A stretch of DNA of 64,000 nucleotides from Deuterostichococcus epilithicus (lineage: Eukaryota > Chlorophyta > Trebouxiophyceae > Prasiolales > Stichococcaceae). Within the stretch, counting starts at the first letter, position 1. Every line of letters starts with the position of its first letter. The notes beneath the pieces were generated by a model, which searched no databases, was not told the DNA's origin, and saw only the letters and a list, made by a program, of their open reading frames with translations. The translations under genes were made by a program, and so were the position numbers. This document shows, in pieces, positions 1 to 11,152 of the stretch. The stretch covers positions 930,001 through 994,000 of the forward strand of contig JAVTLE010000014.1 in the NCBI GenBank assembly GCA_033439295.1, in the 5' to 3' direction.

Positions 1-206
1 CGCTTCCTGGGTCTGCACGCTTCAATAGCGGCATAGGGCATGGGCGTGCGCCTAGTTAGGCAGCGGCCGCAGCGGCCAACCTCCCCTGGGACGATTCTAG
101 TTGTTGCGAAGGGCACAATCGCTGCAGGGCTCCCCATGCTAAACCTGCAGCGGTTCTGAGGCTGCGGTACCGGCAAGTGCCACTGGTGGCTGTAACGACG
201 CACTCA

Positions 207-3200
207 ATGCATTTCACTGAGGGATGCCACGCTCCGCAGGGGTGGCTGCGGGCAAACTCCAGCAGGTCGCCACTGAACAGCGGGCCGGCGGGCACTCAGA
301 GCAGCCGGCGGTCCTTTCCTTCAGGGACGCTGTCGGCTCTGCCGCCGTCGGTGCCAGAGGTTGATGAATCCAACCTAGGTGGGTCGTCAGCCCAATGTCT
401 GTGCGCCGCATCGTCGAAACCTGGCATGGCAGAAGCAGCGCCCTATTGCATGTATTTGGAAGCCCTGCAACGCGATTTCATCTGCCGCGCCAGTTCCAAA
501 GGACTGGCTCACGGACTGCGCTGGCGAAAGCTGCAGATGGGCACGACGAGCCGGGGCCGAGCAACAAGGGGTCAGCGGGCGGGCGGACGTGGGACAAAAA
601 GGACATGCCGCTGTCGGACTGGGAGATCAAGGAAGAGGACATCGAGATCTGCAAGCGCCCGGACGGCAGCCTTTGGCACCTTGGGGCCGGCTCGTACGGC
701 CAGTGAGTCATCAGCTCGTCAACCAGTGTCGGGCTCTTGTCTGGCGGGGTCTGTCTCCCAGGCACCCAGTCGTACCCTGGTGGCGACTTGGCCATCGTAT
801 CGATGCTCAGCCTGCACATCGGCGCTGCGATTGCTGAGCCGCTCCCTTGCCGGCTGCAGGGTGTTCAAAGCGCTGCGCGACGGCGTTCAACCCGTAGCTG
901 GTGCGGTCGTTCACATTGTTCACATTGTTGACATAGTTCATATTGTTCTTTTCCAGTTTTCACATTGTTCACATTGCTCACATTGTCCTTGGATTTGAAG
1001 CTGCCACTGCACAAAGGGGATCAGGTGTTGCTGTCTTTTGCAACTCAACAGAGCGCCCTTGACATGGCGCGCTGAGACAATGCGAACGAGACGCTGACTG
1101 GCACAGCTCTGCTGCGCCGCAGTGAAAGTGTTCCCCTCCAACGCGACGGACGTGCAGATGGCAGAGTTTCAGAAGGAGGTCGTCATCCTCAAGTCCTGCC
1201 GCGACCGCAACATCGTGCAATTCCTGGGCGCGTGCATCACCGACACACAGACGTGCCTCGTCACAGAGTGCGCGTCCTCCCTCAAATGATGCACCTTGGC
1301 TTGTTGTACGCCTGCAGGCTGTCCACTTTGCTAGGATGCCGATAAGGGAAATATTGTGGTGCTGCTGGCAAGTGGAGAGGAACCAATGCCGTCCTGTAAG
1401 CAGCTGAAGTCTGGCCAACGCTGCAGATACATGGAGGGTGCTGACGTGTTTTCATGATGCTGCAGGTACATGGAAGGTAATCCTAAGTCAATATCTTCTG
1501 TCTGAAAATAGGTTGGTGCCTTTCATCATGCTGGTGCCTTCCATGGAGGGTGACCGCCAACGCCAGCAGCGCTGCTGCTAGCAGCCCTGCCGCTTTCGAC
1601 TATACAATCATCTGCCTGCTTGACTAGTTGCAGGCACTTTCCTCCGAGAGACGTCCGAAATGTCGTGCATCTCGCTGCCCCCACAAGCACACCTGCCGTG
1701 CCACATATGCACAAACTCTATGAAACTCGCTCTGGCTCTGCCACATGGAGGCTTTTCCCTTTGAAACGAAGGCGGGGACCTCTTCAATGCGCTGCACCGT
1801 GAAAACAAGGGCAACCTCACCTGGTTCAAGAGGTGGGCGGGCCTTGCGCGCTGCTGCCATGCTGCATCGTGCCGGTCGGGTCACACGCGGCACGTGTGTG
1901 GCAACCCCAGCGCAGCCGGGGGCTGGTGTGCAGTGACCTTGCTGCTCCTTCAAACCTGGCCGCCGTTCGTCGCTGGCTTTGAGGCGGCCAGGCATGACGC
2001 CCCCTCGCGAGCATCTCAGCCCGTCCGTGCTCGAGTGGCTGCAGCCTTACCGCTGCTGTCTGGCGCTGCAGGAGCTCCGACCCGCACGCGCAGATGCCGG
2101 CAGTCCCGGTGCCGGGCCTGGGCAAGCGCATTGCACTGGACATCGCGCGCGGCCTCCACTTCCTGCACACCCACCGCATCGTGAGCTCCCTCGCCACCCG
2201 GGCTTTGCCCTCCCTGAGCTTTGCCGCCCCAGGTGGACGGACGACGACAGACGCTGCCGGGGGGGGTGCTGCACAGCAACGCCGCGGTGGTGGCGCGAGG
2301 TGCACCCTGCTGTGCAGACGCAGCAACACATGCCACACAAGAGCGCAGCAAGGAGCGTTGCTTGGGTGCCCATTCCCCTTCACGAGTGCATGGTCGCCTG
2401 TGTGCAGGTGCACATGGATGTGAAGACCCCGAACGTGCTGCTGGGGCGAAACAACTGTGCCAAGCTCGCGGACGTGGGCCTTGCGAAGTTCCTGCACAAG
2501 GACTACCTTTCTGCTGCAAAGTCTGTGGTGAGCGCTGTAGCTCTGCTGCTGGACCGCTTGCGCAGTGCTGCAGCGTGTGGCACAGCGCATGTTGCTCTAC
2601 GCTCGAGTCGTGGCCAATGGCGTCTGCTGAACGATTTCGCCGCTGATGCAATGCAGGGCACCTTCGCCTGGTCGGTGAGTTTCCTCCCACACCTTGTCCC
2701 ACCCTGGCACCATGCGCAGCGGCATTGCACAGATACGTATGCCAACGAAAATCGAGGAGACCAGGGCTCGGCCGGATGGGACTGTCAGGCTCCTTCCCTA
2801 TGACCTGGGACCTGGATGCTTGTCAACAAGAGGCCGGCGCACCAGGCGCTGCGCATCGCCGCCACGGCGCCCGACACTGGTTGCTGGTGTGCACAGGCGC
2901 CCGAGGTCCTCATGGGCGGCCGCTGCTCCGAAAAGGTGGACATCTTCTCGCTGGGCGTGGTGCTGTGGGAGCTGGTCACCGGGGAGTCGCCCGCACGCGG
3001 CCGCCTGCGCCCCGTCAAGTGTGTGCGCCGACGTGCACTTTGTTTTTACCCTTTGCATTTACAGTTTTATGGATGGGCTTTTGTCCAGAGCCTTTCTTAG
3101 ACTTCAGCCTCTCCCCTGCAGCGGCAGCGGCGCGCCAGCGCCGGCAGCTGTGCTCGCTCAGCCAGCGCTCCTTCCTGCGCCTGCATTGAAGCGGGCAACG

Positions 3201-3626
3201 CCGCGCCAGTCGCTGCTTCGCACCTGCCGCCCCCCCGGGCGCCGCCAACACAGAGCGCCTNTGCCGGAGCCGTGCGCGGTGTGCTGTGCGTCCGGGCGGG
3301 AGCGGGGCCGGGTGGACGGAACCAGCGCTGAGCGGCCGTGCACTGCGCCACCACGTGCGCTGCCCCCGCCGTGCAGGGTGCCGCAGGAGTGCAGCGAGGC
3401 GGTGGCGGACCTGATAGCGGCGTGTATGGAGGCGGAGCCCGCGGACCGGCCCTCGGCGCGCGACGTGGTGGACATGCTCAGCCAGCAGGCCGAGCGGCCG
3501 CTGCAGGCGGGCCGCCGCGCCCGCAAGCAGGAGGTGAGGAGGCGGCCGGGGGGACGCGGGGTCAGCCAGCGGTGCCGTCCAGGGCACGCCCGGGGAGGGG
3601 GGCTTTGCCCTGGGCTGCGAGGCTGA
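207..3626 (+). CDS. Raf/MAPKKK-like (tyrosine-kinase-like group) protein kinase
   Basis: Serine/threonine kinase of the TKL group, presumably a cytosolic signalling kinase. Exons can be chained with phase-consistent GT-AG introns: to 378, 537-703, 860-900, 1123-1267, an 11-nt microexon (1427-1437 or 1466-1476), about 1773-1834, 2071-2180, 2409-2528, 2658-2673, 2900-3018 and 3379-3533. They spell, in order, a glycine loop (LGAGSYGQVFKAL), the VAIK-type lysine (AVKVF), EYMEGGDLF, the catalytic loop HMDVKTPNVLL, DVGLAK in place of DFG, GTFAW, APEVLMGG, DIFSLGVVLWEL and a closing PADRPSA. HMD for HRD and DVG for DFG also occur in plant and algal Raf-like kinases. The ATG at 207 is only a candidate; the gene may start left of the window. 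Its end is also open: reading through 3533 gives a stop at 3626, while splicing at GAG|gtgagg (3533) could join the exons from 3840 onward. Confidence 0.85.
910..986. repeat. Imperfect TTCACATTG minisatellite in a kinase intron
   Basis: About eight copies of a 9-bp unit (ttcacattg and variants) lie in the intron that follows the exon ending at 900. The array is interrupted in the middle by a pyrimidine-rich stretch with a cag. No coding potential is seen. Confidence 0.8.
1427..1476 (+). repeat. Tandemly duplicated 11-nt microexon
   Basis: Two copies of an 11-nt exon-like unit lie 39 bp apart, 1427-1437 (atacatggagg) and 1466-1476 (gtacatggaag). Each is preceded by ctgcag and followed by a gt donor. 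Between the flanking kinase exons (phase GA| ... |GC GGG GAC) either copy gives Glu-Tyr-Met-Glu-Gly-Gly-Asp, so either restores the conserved hinge region after LVTE. Only 28 nt separate them, so inclusion of both is unlikely and would also shift the frame. Confidence 0.75.
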
Positions 3627-3839
3627 AAAGCCACGGAAGTCTGCGCAGCAGTGCGGGGTGGAGTGCGGCGCGGGCCGAACACGATGCGCCGTCGGCCGCG
3701 AGGAGGGTCGGGGTGGAAGAGAATGTGCCCTGACCTGCTGTCGCCTCCGTTTGGCGGACACACCCCGCTGCGCAGTCGGCGCCTGGCTCAGATACCATGT
3801 CGGAGAGGTCCATTTGTGACGCACTGCTGCAGCCAACAG

Positions 3840-6793
3840 CATCAGAGTGCCAGCGAAGCCGCGGAGAGGCGCACCCAACAGTGGCAACACCAGCTGGCGC
3901 AGGTTTGACCAGGCCTCAAAGATGACCTGACTGGCTGGCAGCGCACGCCCTTCTCAAATCCCACAACTCCACGCTGCAGGTGGACGCGACCAGCGGCAAG
4001 ACGCTGGACGAGATTATCCGCCATGCGCACGTGTTGGGTTTCAAAGACTTCACGCGCTCCGAGGCGCTTGCGGCCGCCCAGTACCAAGATGAGCTCCGGG
4101 TGTACAAGTGAGCGGACGCCGCTGCCGCCGCGGCCGTGGCTGTGCCCCTGCATTCAAGGCTGAGCATGCGTGCATGACCTGCGCAGCTGGCTGCTAGCTA
4201 TCAGCAGGGAACATCCTGCTGGGATCTCGGTGGCTCATGGGTCGAAACACGTGTGAGCTGCACGCAAACCACCGCATTGCTCGGTAGCTTGTGGATTGAT
4301 CTGCAGCGTATGGTTGGGTGTTTGAGTGCACATCCCCAGCGGCTGCTGTCGCCGGGGTCTCGGGCAGAAGTGGAGCGATGCAGCAGCCTGAACACATTGC
4401 AGCCGAGCTGCTGCCGCGTGCCAGGCAACGCCTAAAAACTCACACTTTCGGAGCTGGCCCCGTAGCCCTTGATTCACAGCGCTGGGCACTGCTGCTTCCC
4501 CCGCAGGAGGTACGTAGCGGAGATGAGGGCGGTGTGGGGCGATGGCGACGACCCACCGCAGAAGGGCACCCCGCAGCATGCACGGCTGCTGGAAGTAGTG
4601 GCCTCCTTCCGGCAGATGCTGTGCGTCTTCCTGGCGGAGCACACCGACACATCCAGGTGCGGTCCTGCTGCGTGTCCAAGCGGGGCAGGGGTGAGGCGTA
4701 GGAGGTATGCTGCGGCACGGTTTGCCCTCCAGTAAGTGCAGACAGGCGGCTCCTCATGCTGCGACACGGTATGCCCTCCAGTAAGCGCAGACAGGCGGCT
4801 CCTCGCTCGACAGCCGGCGTCCATAGTCAGCGGTCAACGCCGGCAGCCGCCCAGGGAGTGATGTCATCGCGCACCTTCGTGTGTCCTTTGCCGCTTCAGC
4901 CAGACCCTGGGTCCGCCCAGCATGTGTGCCTTTATGGCGTCCTGCAGGGAGCTGCGGAATGTGGACCTCACCAAGGCGGGGCGGTCAAAGGACGCCGGCC
5001 CGCAGGAGGCTGTGAACAAGGGCAAGGATGTGGGCGCCAGCACCGTGGTGCGTTCTTCGAGGCTCCTTGTCGTGACTGGACCACCCTTCGTGGCTGAAAC
5101 TTCTGGGCTTTGGCCATGTGCCCCTGGCGACGGTGTGGCCCTGGGCTCCAGCACCATGGCGACTTGCCCCTAGCTCACCACTTTTTAAGGGGCCCTCCTG
5201 CGATTGAACTCCTAACCACACCTCCCGACCACGGTTGCCGCTAAGGCGCGATTGCCGCCTGGTTTTGCATGCCGCAGCCGCGCCCGCGCCCGGCTCCGCA
5301 GCCCTGGCCCCCACTGAGCATGCCAGAGTCGCTGGCCGCATTAACATCATTTGTCTCCTGGAGGCAACAACTCGTGCAAGGTTGATGGAGCACCTGGCAC
5401 CTCACTGATCGGGTGTCGATCAGAGAGGTACTGCGCAACCTGCGGGCGCCTGTCTCACCCGTTCCGAAGCCTTTTCGGCTGCCAGGGCAAGCGCGAGGAG
5501 GGTGTGGACTGGCGGCCGGCGCTGGTGTCCATGCGCATCACGCCGGCGCAGGCGTCTGCCATCGTCGACGCGCGCGCCCAGGTCACCATCAAGCTCGAAC
5601 AGTGCGCGCCTCTCTCTGGGCGCCTGCCGCTCTTCCGTGTCTGGCAGGCCCCTCTGTGACACTCTTCTGCATCTGGCAGGCCCTTCCGTGGCGCCCCTGC
5701 CATTGCTGCCTGCCGCACGGTTCACCACCCTGCCGCCGCGCCTCTCACACCAACACGAAGTGGGCAGCGCTGCCAGGAAATGCCGGCCTCCAGCCCCTCT
5801 CCGTGCACGACCCAGTGCCAGGTACCAAGGTCCAGCACCCTGAAGCCCGGTCAGCCCACCCAGCCAGTGCGCGGGAGCTCAGCGGTGCAGTGGGACCGAC
5901 CCTGCTGTGGGCTCGTTCTCCCCGCAGGCTGACGCGGCAGCGGCGGGAGATCATAGCGTCGCTGCAGAGCCTGGCGCTGTCGGGCGATGACGGCTACGGC
6001 ACTGCTGTCGACAAGACAGACGAGCTGCGCAGCAACATGGCTGAGGAGGCATGTCCCCTTTCGCTTCGGGGTGTATGGGTGTCGTTGGCTGCAGGCCCAC
6101 CTGCCTGCCTGCCTGCCTGCTTGCAGATGCGGGCCCGCCTCATAAGGAACCCGTCCCTGCTGCGCATCCTCTAGCAGCCGATAGGCCAGGGCCGTGGGTC
6201 AGTGTGCACGCAGCTGCGCAATCCCCCCTCGGCAGCTAACTGACGGCGCGGTTCCGCCACACTGCCGCAGGGCGTCATCCTGCACGAGTACCACTACTGG
6301 TTCTTCGCGGTGGTGCTGCGCCCGGAGCAGGAGGCGGCGGTGGAGCTGACGGCATTCCCCTTCTTCCCGGTAAATAGTAATAAGAATAATAATAAAAACC
6401 TTCTTCCCAGTGCGAAGCCGCTCTGCCGTGGAATTCATACATGTTGTGAGTGTGACCGGGTGAGCAGCAGTGTGTCCAGAAGCGACCGTGTTTGGTGAAT
6501 CGAGGCCCTGGCGGCGCCACCGGCGCGCTGCCCCGGTTTCAGGCCCACCTCGCGGCGTTGCGCAAGGTCGTTCCTCGGTGCTGCTGGTGGCCACCTTCTG
6601 TATGCACCTTTCTCCAACCCTCCTGCACAAATCTGATGTGAAACTGTGCACTATACACCCCTTCCTTGATGCACTGCAGGACCCAATGGCGCTGTCAGAC
6701 CTGGTGGTGAAGGATGCAGTGCATGCTGTGGCAAATGCGCGGCACAGCTTGTCGACCGATGTCTCCGAGAACCCCGACGAGCCCACCCTGTAG
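3840..6793 (+). CDS. Green-algal bZIP-associated C-terminal region (separate gene or 3' part of the kinase gene)
   Basis: A chain of exons on the same strand as the kinase: about 3840-3904 (ends in WQHQLAQ), 3979-4108 (VDATSGKTLDEII, then YQDELRVYK), 4507-4656 (RYVAEMRAVWG, then SFRQMLCVFLAEH), 4948-5047, 5488-5570 (VDWRPALVSMRITPAQASA), 5927-6048 (LTRQRREIIASLQ), 6272-6370 (HEYHYWFFAVVLRPEQEAA, then AFPFFP) and 6680-6793, ending in NPDEPTL and a TAG. The order of these segments (xVxxLR, WRPAL..L.P.Q, RRxI..LQ, then a hydrophobic HxxxxxF..VL.P.Q stretch and P[WF]xPD) recalls, from memory, the region downstream of the zipper in Chlamydomonas/Volvox bZIP factors. No basic region or leucine zipper was found, so DNA binding is not supported. 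Phase is compatible with splicing from the kinase exon ending at 3533. The 5' end is unresolved. Confidence 0.45.
4707..4804. repeat. 49-bp direct tandem duplication in an intron
   Basis: Two adjacent 49-bp copies (4707-4755 and 4756-4804) differ at only a few positions. Each contains ccctccagtaag followed by gcagacaggcggctcctc, so each carries a cryptic acceptor-donor pair. They sit in the intron between the exon ending near 4656 and the one starting near 4948. Confidence 0.9.
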
Positions 6794-7499
6794 CTGCACT
6801 GCTTGCCACAGCCGGGCAGCAACCAGTGCACGCCGTGCGCCCCAGCCGGCAGCTGCGCTGGCGGCGTGCGTCACGCTTGGAGCGCAGCCTCGTTGCTTTC
6901 AGCGATGGGCGGCCTGGCGGCGGGGCGGCAACGCATTTTGGCCGCTGATTGGATATGGCCCAGCGCCTCTGACTGTTCCGTTGCCAGGAAGTAAAACTGG
7001 CGCTGCAAGCACAACAGGGCCTGCAATGCGCGGACTGACCCTGCAACGGAAGATGGGTCGACAAGATGCACAACTAAAGCACAATCGATGACAGTCTCTC
7101 TTATCAGATCTGTATCGTCTTTGCCTCTGGCATTTAGCCGCTGCGTGCTTCTGCGCAACGTGTCTCCGGTCCATCCTGATGCTCACGTGTCAGCATTTAA
7201 AGTCGAGCTCTCGAAAGGTCTTCATGTCAAAAATGGTACCGAAGTTTCATCACGGAGTGTGTAGCGGTACGTCTCACATGGGCGGCATCACTCATCGAGT
7301 CTCTATTGCAGCTGCGGCCTATTTCTGCGGCTGCTGGCATGACTCACCCCACATGTCCGAGCCGAGCTGCAGTCCATTCATTGAAGTACTATGAGGCTCG
7401 GTAGTCCAATAGCTTTAACTTAGCTCCGGCAGAAAATTGGCGCAATCGTGCCTAGGGTGACGTCTGTGCAAATGATGCCATCGGCCTCTCAGCCACTTG
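6794..7499. other. Intergenic stretch, nothing recognised
   Basis: Between the TAG at 6793 and the decayed repeats behind the transporter gene. No conserved motif or splice-consistent reading frame is seen on either strand. Confidence 0.6.
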
Positions 7500-7985
7500 C
7501 AGCGGCCACCTGGCCAGCGTTGCGTCGCTGACCGGTGACAACGGTCCCACCAAGGCAGCGCCGCAGAAGAGATGACATCAGGCTCGGCCGCTCCAGCTTT
7601 CAGGTCACTGGGACAACGTCGACTCGCTGCCCCAGCAGCGGGGGCGCTGTCGCGAGCAGCGCTGTGGGCTGCCATTGCGCCGGGCCCGGCCGCTTCAGCT
7701 TTAGAGTCAGTTCTGCAGCTTCGCAACTGTCCGGCGAAAGTGGCGCTGTCGCAAGCAGCGCCAAGGGTCTCTGCGCCGCGGCTCGTCCCATCCGGCTGCA
7801 CATCACCTGGGCAACTTCGCATCGCTGCCCAGCGGCGGCGGCGGCGGCGGCGGCGCCAATTCCAGCTGCGTCAAGAGCCGCCATGACGCCAAAGTCGTCC
7901 GATCCAGCCTCGAGTCACTTGGGCAGCTTTGCATCGCCGCCCGGCTGCGGCGGCGCCGTTGCGAGCAGCGCCGAGGGCGGCAGGT
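7500..7985 (-). repeat. Decayed tandem copies of the transporter gene's 3' end
   Basis: Read on the minus strand, the last ~70 nt of the transporter CDS with its stop (around 7975-7913) recur about every 100 bp downstream, near 7860-7795, 7765-7690, 7670-7595 and, weakly, 7565-7500. Shared elements are GCGCTGCTxGCGACAGCGCC, then GGGCAGCGATGCGAAG, then TGCCCAxGTGA at the stop. Divergence grows with distance from the gene. The nearest copy also holds a GCC/CCG triplet run. None of the copies reads as an independent gene. Confidence 0.7.
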
Positions 7986-10648
7986 AGTACAGCAGCAACG
8001 AGATGCTGGCGGTGGCAATGCCCAGCCCCAGCTGCAGGGTGGGCGCAAGGCCGAAGAGCGCAACCGATGCCAGCATAGTGACCAGCATCGCCATCGAGGT
8101 GGCATACACCTGCGAGAGCGGCAGCAATGCAATCATGCCGTCTTGCATGGACTCTGCAATGGGCACATGCGCTGGGCTCCTTGGCCGGGCGCACTGCGGC
8201 GACATCCAGTCGAGCCAATCACGCTGCCTAACGGCAAGTCGCCCATGTGGAAGACTGGCACAGCAGGAAGTCGTCACGTTGTGACAGCTCCGACCGACAC
8301 CCGGGTGTGGGGTTCACGCCTTCGCAGCTTGCAGCAGGGACCGGGCGCTGCCGCAGCCCCTGCGAAACCCCAGCCCCGCCACCGCAGGAATCAGAGAAAA
8401 CAACAAGTCACGACAACATGTCACCTTCATGATGGAGTCTGCGAACTTCATGACCCAGCTGACCAGCAGCCCCGTGAAGCCCAGGTTGGCGACCACCAGG
8501 TAGGTTACGGGGCTGTACCCATGCGTGAGGCCCGCAGCGCCGCCCCCGCCGCCGCCGAGCGCGCCCGACACCGTAAGGCCCAGCCCGTTGAACAGCACGC
8601 CAAAGGCGTACAGCTGGATGTTCTGCGAGGCGGGCAGGGCGCTGGGAGTCAGAGGCTGGTGGGGGCGATCACACGGCTGGCGGCGGGCCTGCGGGCGCTG
8701 GAACACCATGGAAAATCAAGTGCAGAAGCGCATGCACGTCCTGCAGGTTTCGCTCGAAGCTCTCAACACGGCCGTGCACCTGTAAGGATGCAGGCCAGGC
8801 GGATGCCACCCCCACCNCCCCCCTCCCCCTCTTCTCTTCTCCGCCACCCGTAGTACACTGAACACACGCAGCTGCGCAAGTAGCAGCAGGAAAACCATGC
8901 CTTTGTTCAGCAGACTGCTGTAAAGGAAACGCGCCTGCCAGTAGAGGGAGTCGTTGTTGCGCTTCATGACCCACTCGGTGTACACGGCCGCCAGCGCAGA
9001 CAAGAATGCGCTCAGAAGCCCGAACAGGTAGCCCTGCATTTGCATGCCACATCAAAGCCTCTGTGTCGACTGAAACACGCTCAGCAGCCTGAACAGGTAC
9101 TGAAAATTTTAGAAATGGCGTAAACCATCCAGTCTTGCCATTCCATTGTGCTTTCCGTCTCACCTGATTCATGTAGCATTGCCGAGAAACAAACACTGCA
9201 CTGCAAGCTTTTCAATACCAAGAGGCATTTGCATAATGGGCATCTTTGCTGAGCCGCACCTCGAGCGGTGCTGAGAAGATGCTGGCTCCGTCTGAAGCCA
9301 CGGTCGTCTTCAACTGCGACGACAAGCGGCGACATAAGGAATCTCGCTGCATTGCGGCATCTCGCAATGACGGCCCTCAAGGTGCACATCCGCTGCGTCT
9401 GCAGACGACTGAGACTGCACCAATGAAGAAGGCAGTCTGCTGGCCCGACCTGATGCGCTTCCTTGGCTGGGCGTCATGCCAACGACCAGACACCGATGCA
9501 ATGCAGTCGGGCATGGCGCAGACGGCAGCGCACCTGGCTGGTGGTGGCACCAATCATCAGCAGCACCAGCGCGATCCACTGCAGCATGCTGAGCCGGCGC
9601 TGCAGCAGCAGACGGAAGAGGACGCCCGTCGTGACGATCTTCAGGTTGCCCAGGATCTGGTATGTCGCCGGGTCCACATACCTCAACGTCCAGAACTGCA
9701 ATGCGGTGAACCACTGTCATCACACAACACCCAAACGACCGTGTCGACTGGGTATCCATGGTGGAACCTAACCCAACCCAACCCAACCAACNACCCGTGT
9801 GTGTGGCTTATGGATGCATAAACATGAGACTTGTTATGAGCAGTGAGCAATTAATGATGTGCTAGGGGCCAACATGGCAGACAGAGGGCCTGCAATGTGC
9901 TGGGCAGGACCCCGAAGGGGGCCGGGAGCAGATGGGGACGGCTGTGGGCAACGCAGCGCGCCTGCACGTTATTGTGCACCCAGTAGATGATGGAGGGTAT
10001 TGGGAACAGCGCGATGCTCTGCCACGTGCGCGTCATCCGTGCCGCCTGCGGACAATGCGAGTCAACAAGGTGGTTGCCACATGGAGTGGTGCGCATGCCT
10101 GCACCCCTGCAGCCATGAAAGCTGAGCGGGTCTGCTCCATGGCATCACAGCATTCAAAACAAAATGCAAAACGCCCACATGTGTGGCGCCAAACATCAGG
10201 CCAGGACCCCAGGCGCTCGCTGCAAGCATATGCTGAGAGCCACACGCCTCTGGGTTGCTGCGCATCTGGCTGCGCAGCAGGTAGGCGCTGACCGCCAGCT
10301 TGAGGCACTCCGCCAGGAAGGGCACAGTGGCGGAGTTGTAGGCGTAGCCACCATCGCTTGACTTTGATGCCGTCGTCAGCAGGCCCAGGGAGCTGGTCAG
10401 CAGCGTCAGGCCGCCTGCAAGATGGCGCGCAACATGACGACAGGATGATGAGATGAGATTAGGTCTGACCGGGGTTGCCGGACCCCTTCGAAGGCTTGCA
10501 AGGCATGCAGCGTGTGGTGGCGCCGCTGCTTAGCTGTGTGCTGTTCAGCTGCGGCGTGCTCCCACTCAAACGAACCGAGTTGCTGCGCATTGCACCGCGT
10601 CTCACTTGCGGCGACGATGGACTTTGTCGTCAGAGCCGGGGCGGCCAT
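7915..10648 (-). CDS. Nucleotide-sugar transporter, SLC35A (CMP-sialic acid/UDP-galactose) type
   Basis: Golgi/ER membrane antiporter that exchanges a nucleotide sugar for the nucleoside monophosphate. The ATG at 10648 begins MAAPALTTKSIVAA, spliced to GLTLLTSSLGLLTT. Next come YNSATVPFLAECLKL..AYLLRSQM (about 10380-10250), FWTLRYVDPATYQILGNLKI and TTGVLFRLLLQRRLS (9700-9540), GYLFGLLSAFLSALAAVYTEW with MKRNNDSLYWQ (9033-8930), a Gly-rich membrane segment ending SWVMKFADSIMKV (8620-8430) and YATSMAMLVTMLAS with ATASISLLLYYLPPSA (8104-7980). The ALAAVYTEWVMK and LYWQ motifs and the strongly hydrophobic helices fit the SLC35A family, which usually has ten TM helices and ~320-400 residues. The sugar cannot be inferred: algae carry SLC35A members without sialic acid. 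The gene ends GDAKLPK with a TGA at 7915. It shares a ~500-bp upstream region with XRCC4. Ambiguous bases at 8817 and 9792 fall in introns. Confidence 0.88.
9009..9100 (-). repeat. Duplicated acceptor/exon start in the transporter gene
   Basis: The exon beginning at 9033 on the minus strand (GGCTACCTGTTCGGGCTTCTG) has a near copy 69 bp upstream at 9099-9078 (TACCTGTTCAGGCTGCTGAGCG), also directly after an AG. The copy would read YLFRLLSVFQS against YLFGLLSAFLS in the real exon. Confidence 0.75.
9764..9792. repeat. CCAAC microsatellite in a transporter intron
   Basis: About five 5-bp units (aaccc/ccaac) end at an undetermined base at 9792. The run lies in an intron of the minus-strand transporter gene. 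Confidence 0.8.
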
Positions 10649-11152
10649 GGCCACTGCCGACCGCTGTCGGGAGCTTGAGCTCAGCTACATGCTAGCAGAG
10701 CGCCATGCGCAGCAGGACATGAGTGCTTGCCGGCGCTGTTGGGAGCCGCAATGAAGTCGGACCGAGGATCTATCTGCTGATTCGGCGTTGCAAGCTTTGT
10801 ACGTGAGCTGTACGACGGCAAAGTCGTGTGTTGCCTGATCTTTGAGTTCAATCTTTGACTTCGAAATTTGTTGATTGGCGGTCTGCTGAGCAAACATGGG
10901 GCTGAACCACCGGTAGCACTCTGTTGGAGCCAGATCCTGTGGTCTGACTCTCTGGCGCCGCTGCATAGCTGGCTCTTGAACGAGGTGATTAGTCAGGCTA
11001 CAGCAAAGCACGCTGAGCATGCTTCAATTTGCAGTCTCCCTTCTCCACAAACATTCACAAAGTGAACGAAGTCGCATTGTTCTTGCAACATCCAAATTAA
11101 CGCCAGAGCAGCGTCGGGCCGCTCTGATCGGCATCTATCGTGCGTTGCATCC
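10649..11152. promoter_or_regulatory. Shared upstream region between the transporter (-) and XRCC4 (+)
   Basis: 504 bp separate the two divergent start codons, so both core promoters should lie here. No TATA box or other element was identified with confidence. The stretch is lower in GC than its flanks (for example 10800-10880). Confidence 0.45.

Noticed and set aside
3015-3890. Long Arg/Pro/Ala-rich frame on the minus strand opposite the kinase
   Set aside because: A GC-rich shadow of the kinase exons and introns. Its composition is typical of antisense frames and it has no motif.
5175-5260. tRNA-like stretch with a B-box-like gagttcaatcgc on the minus strand
   Set aside because: No matching A box, acceptor stem or cloverleaf could be formed by eye, and it lies within an intron of a plus-strand gene.
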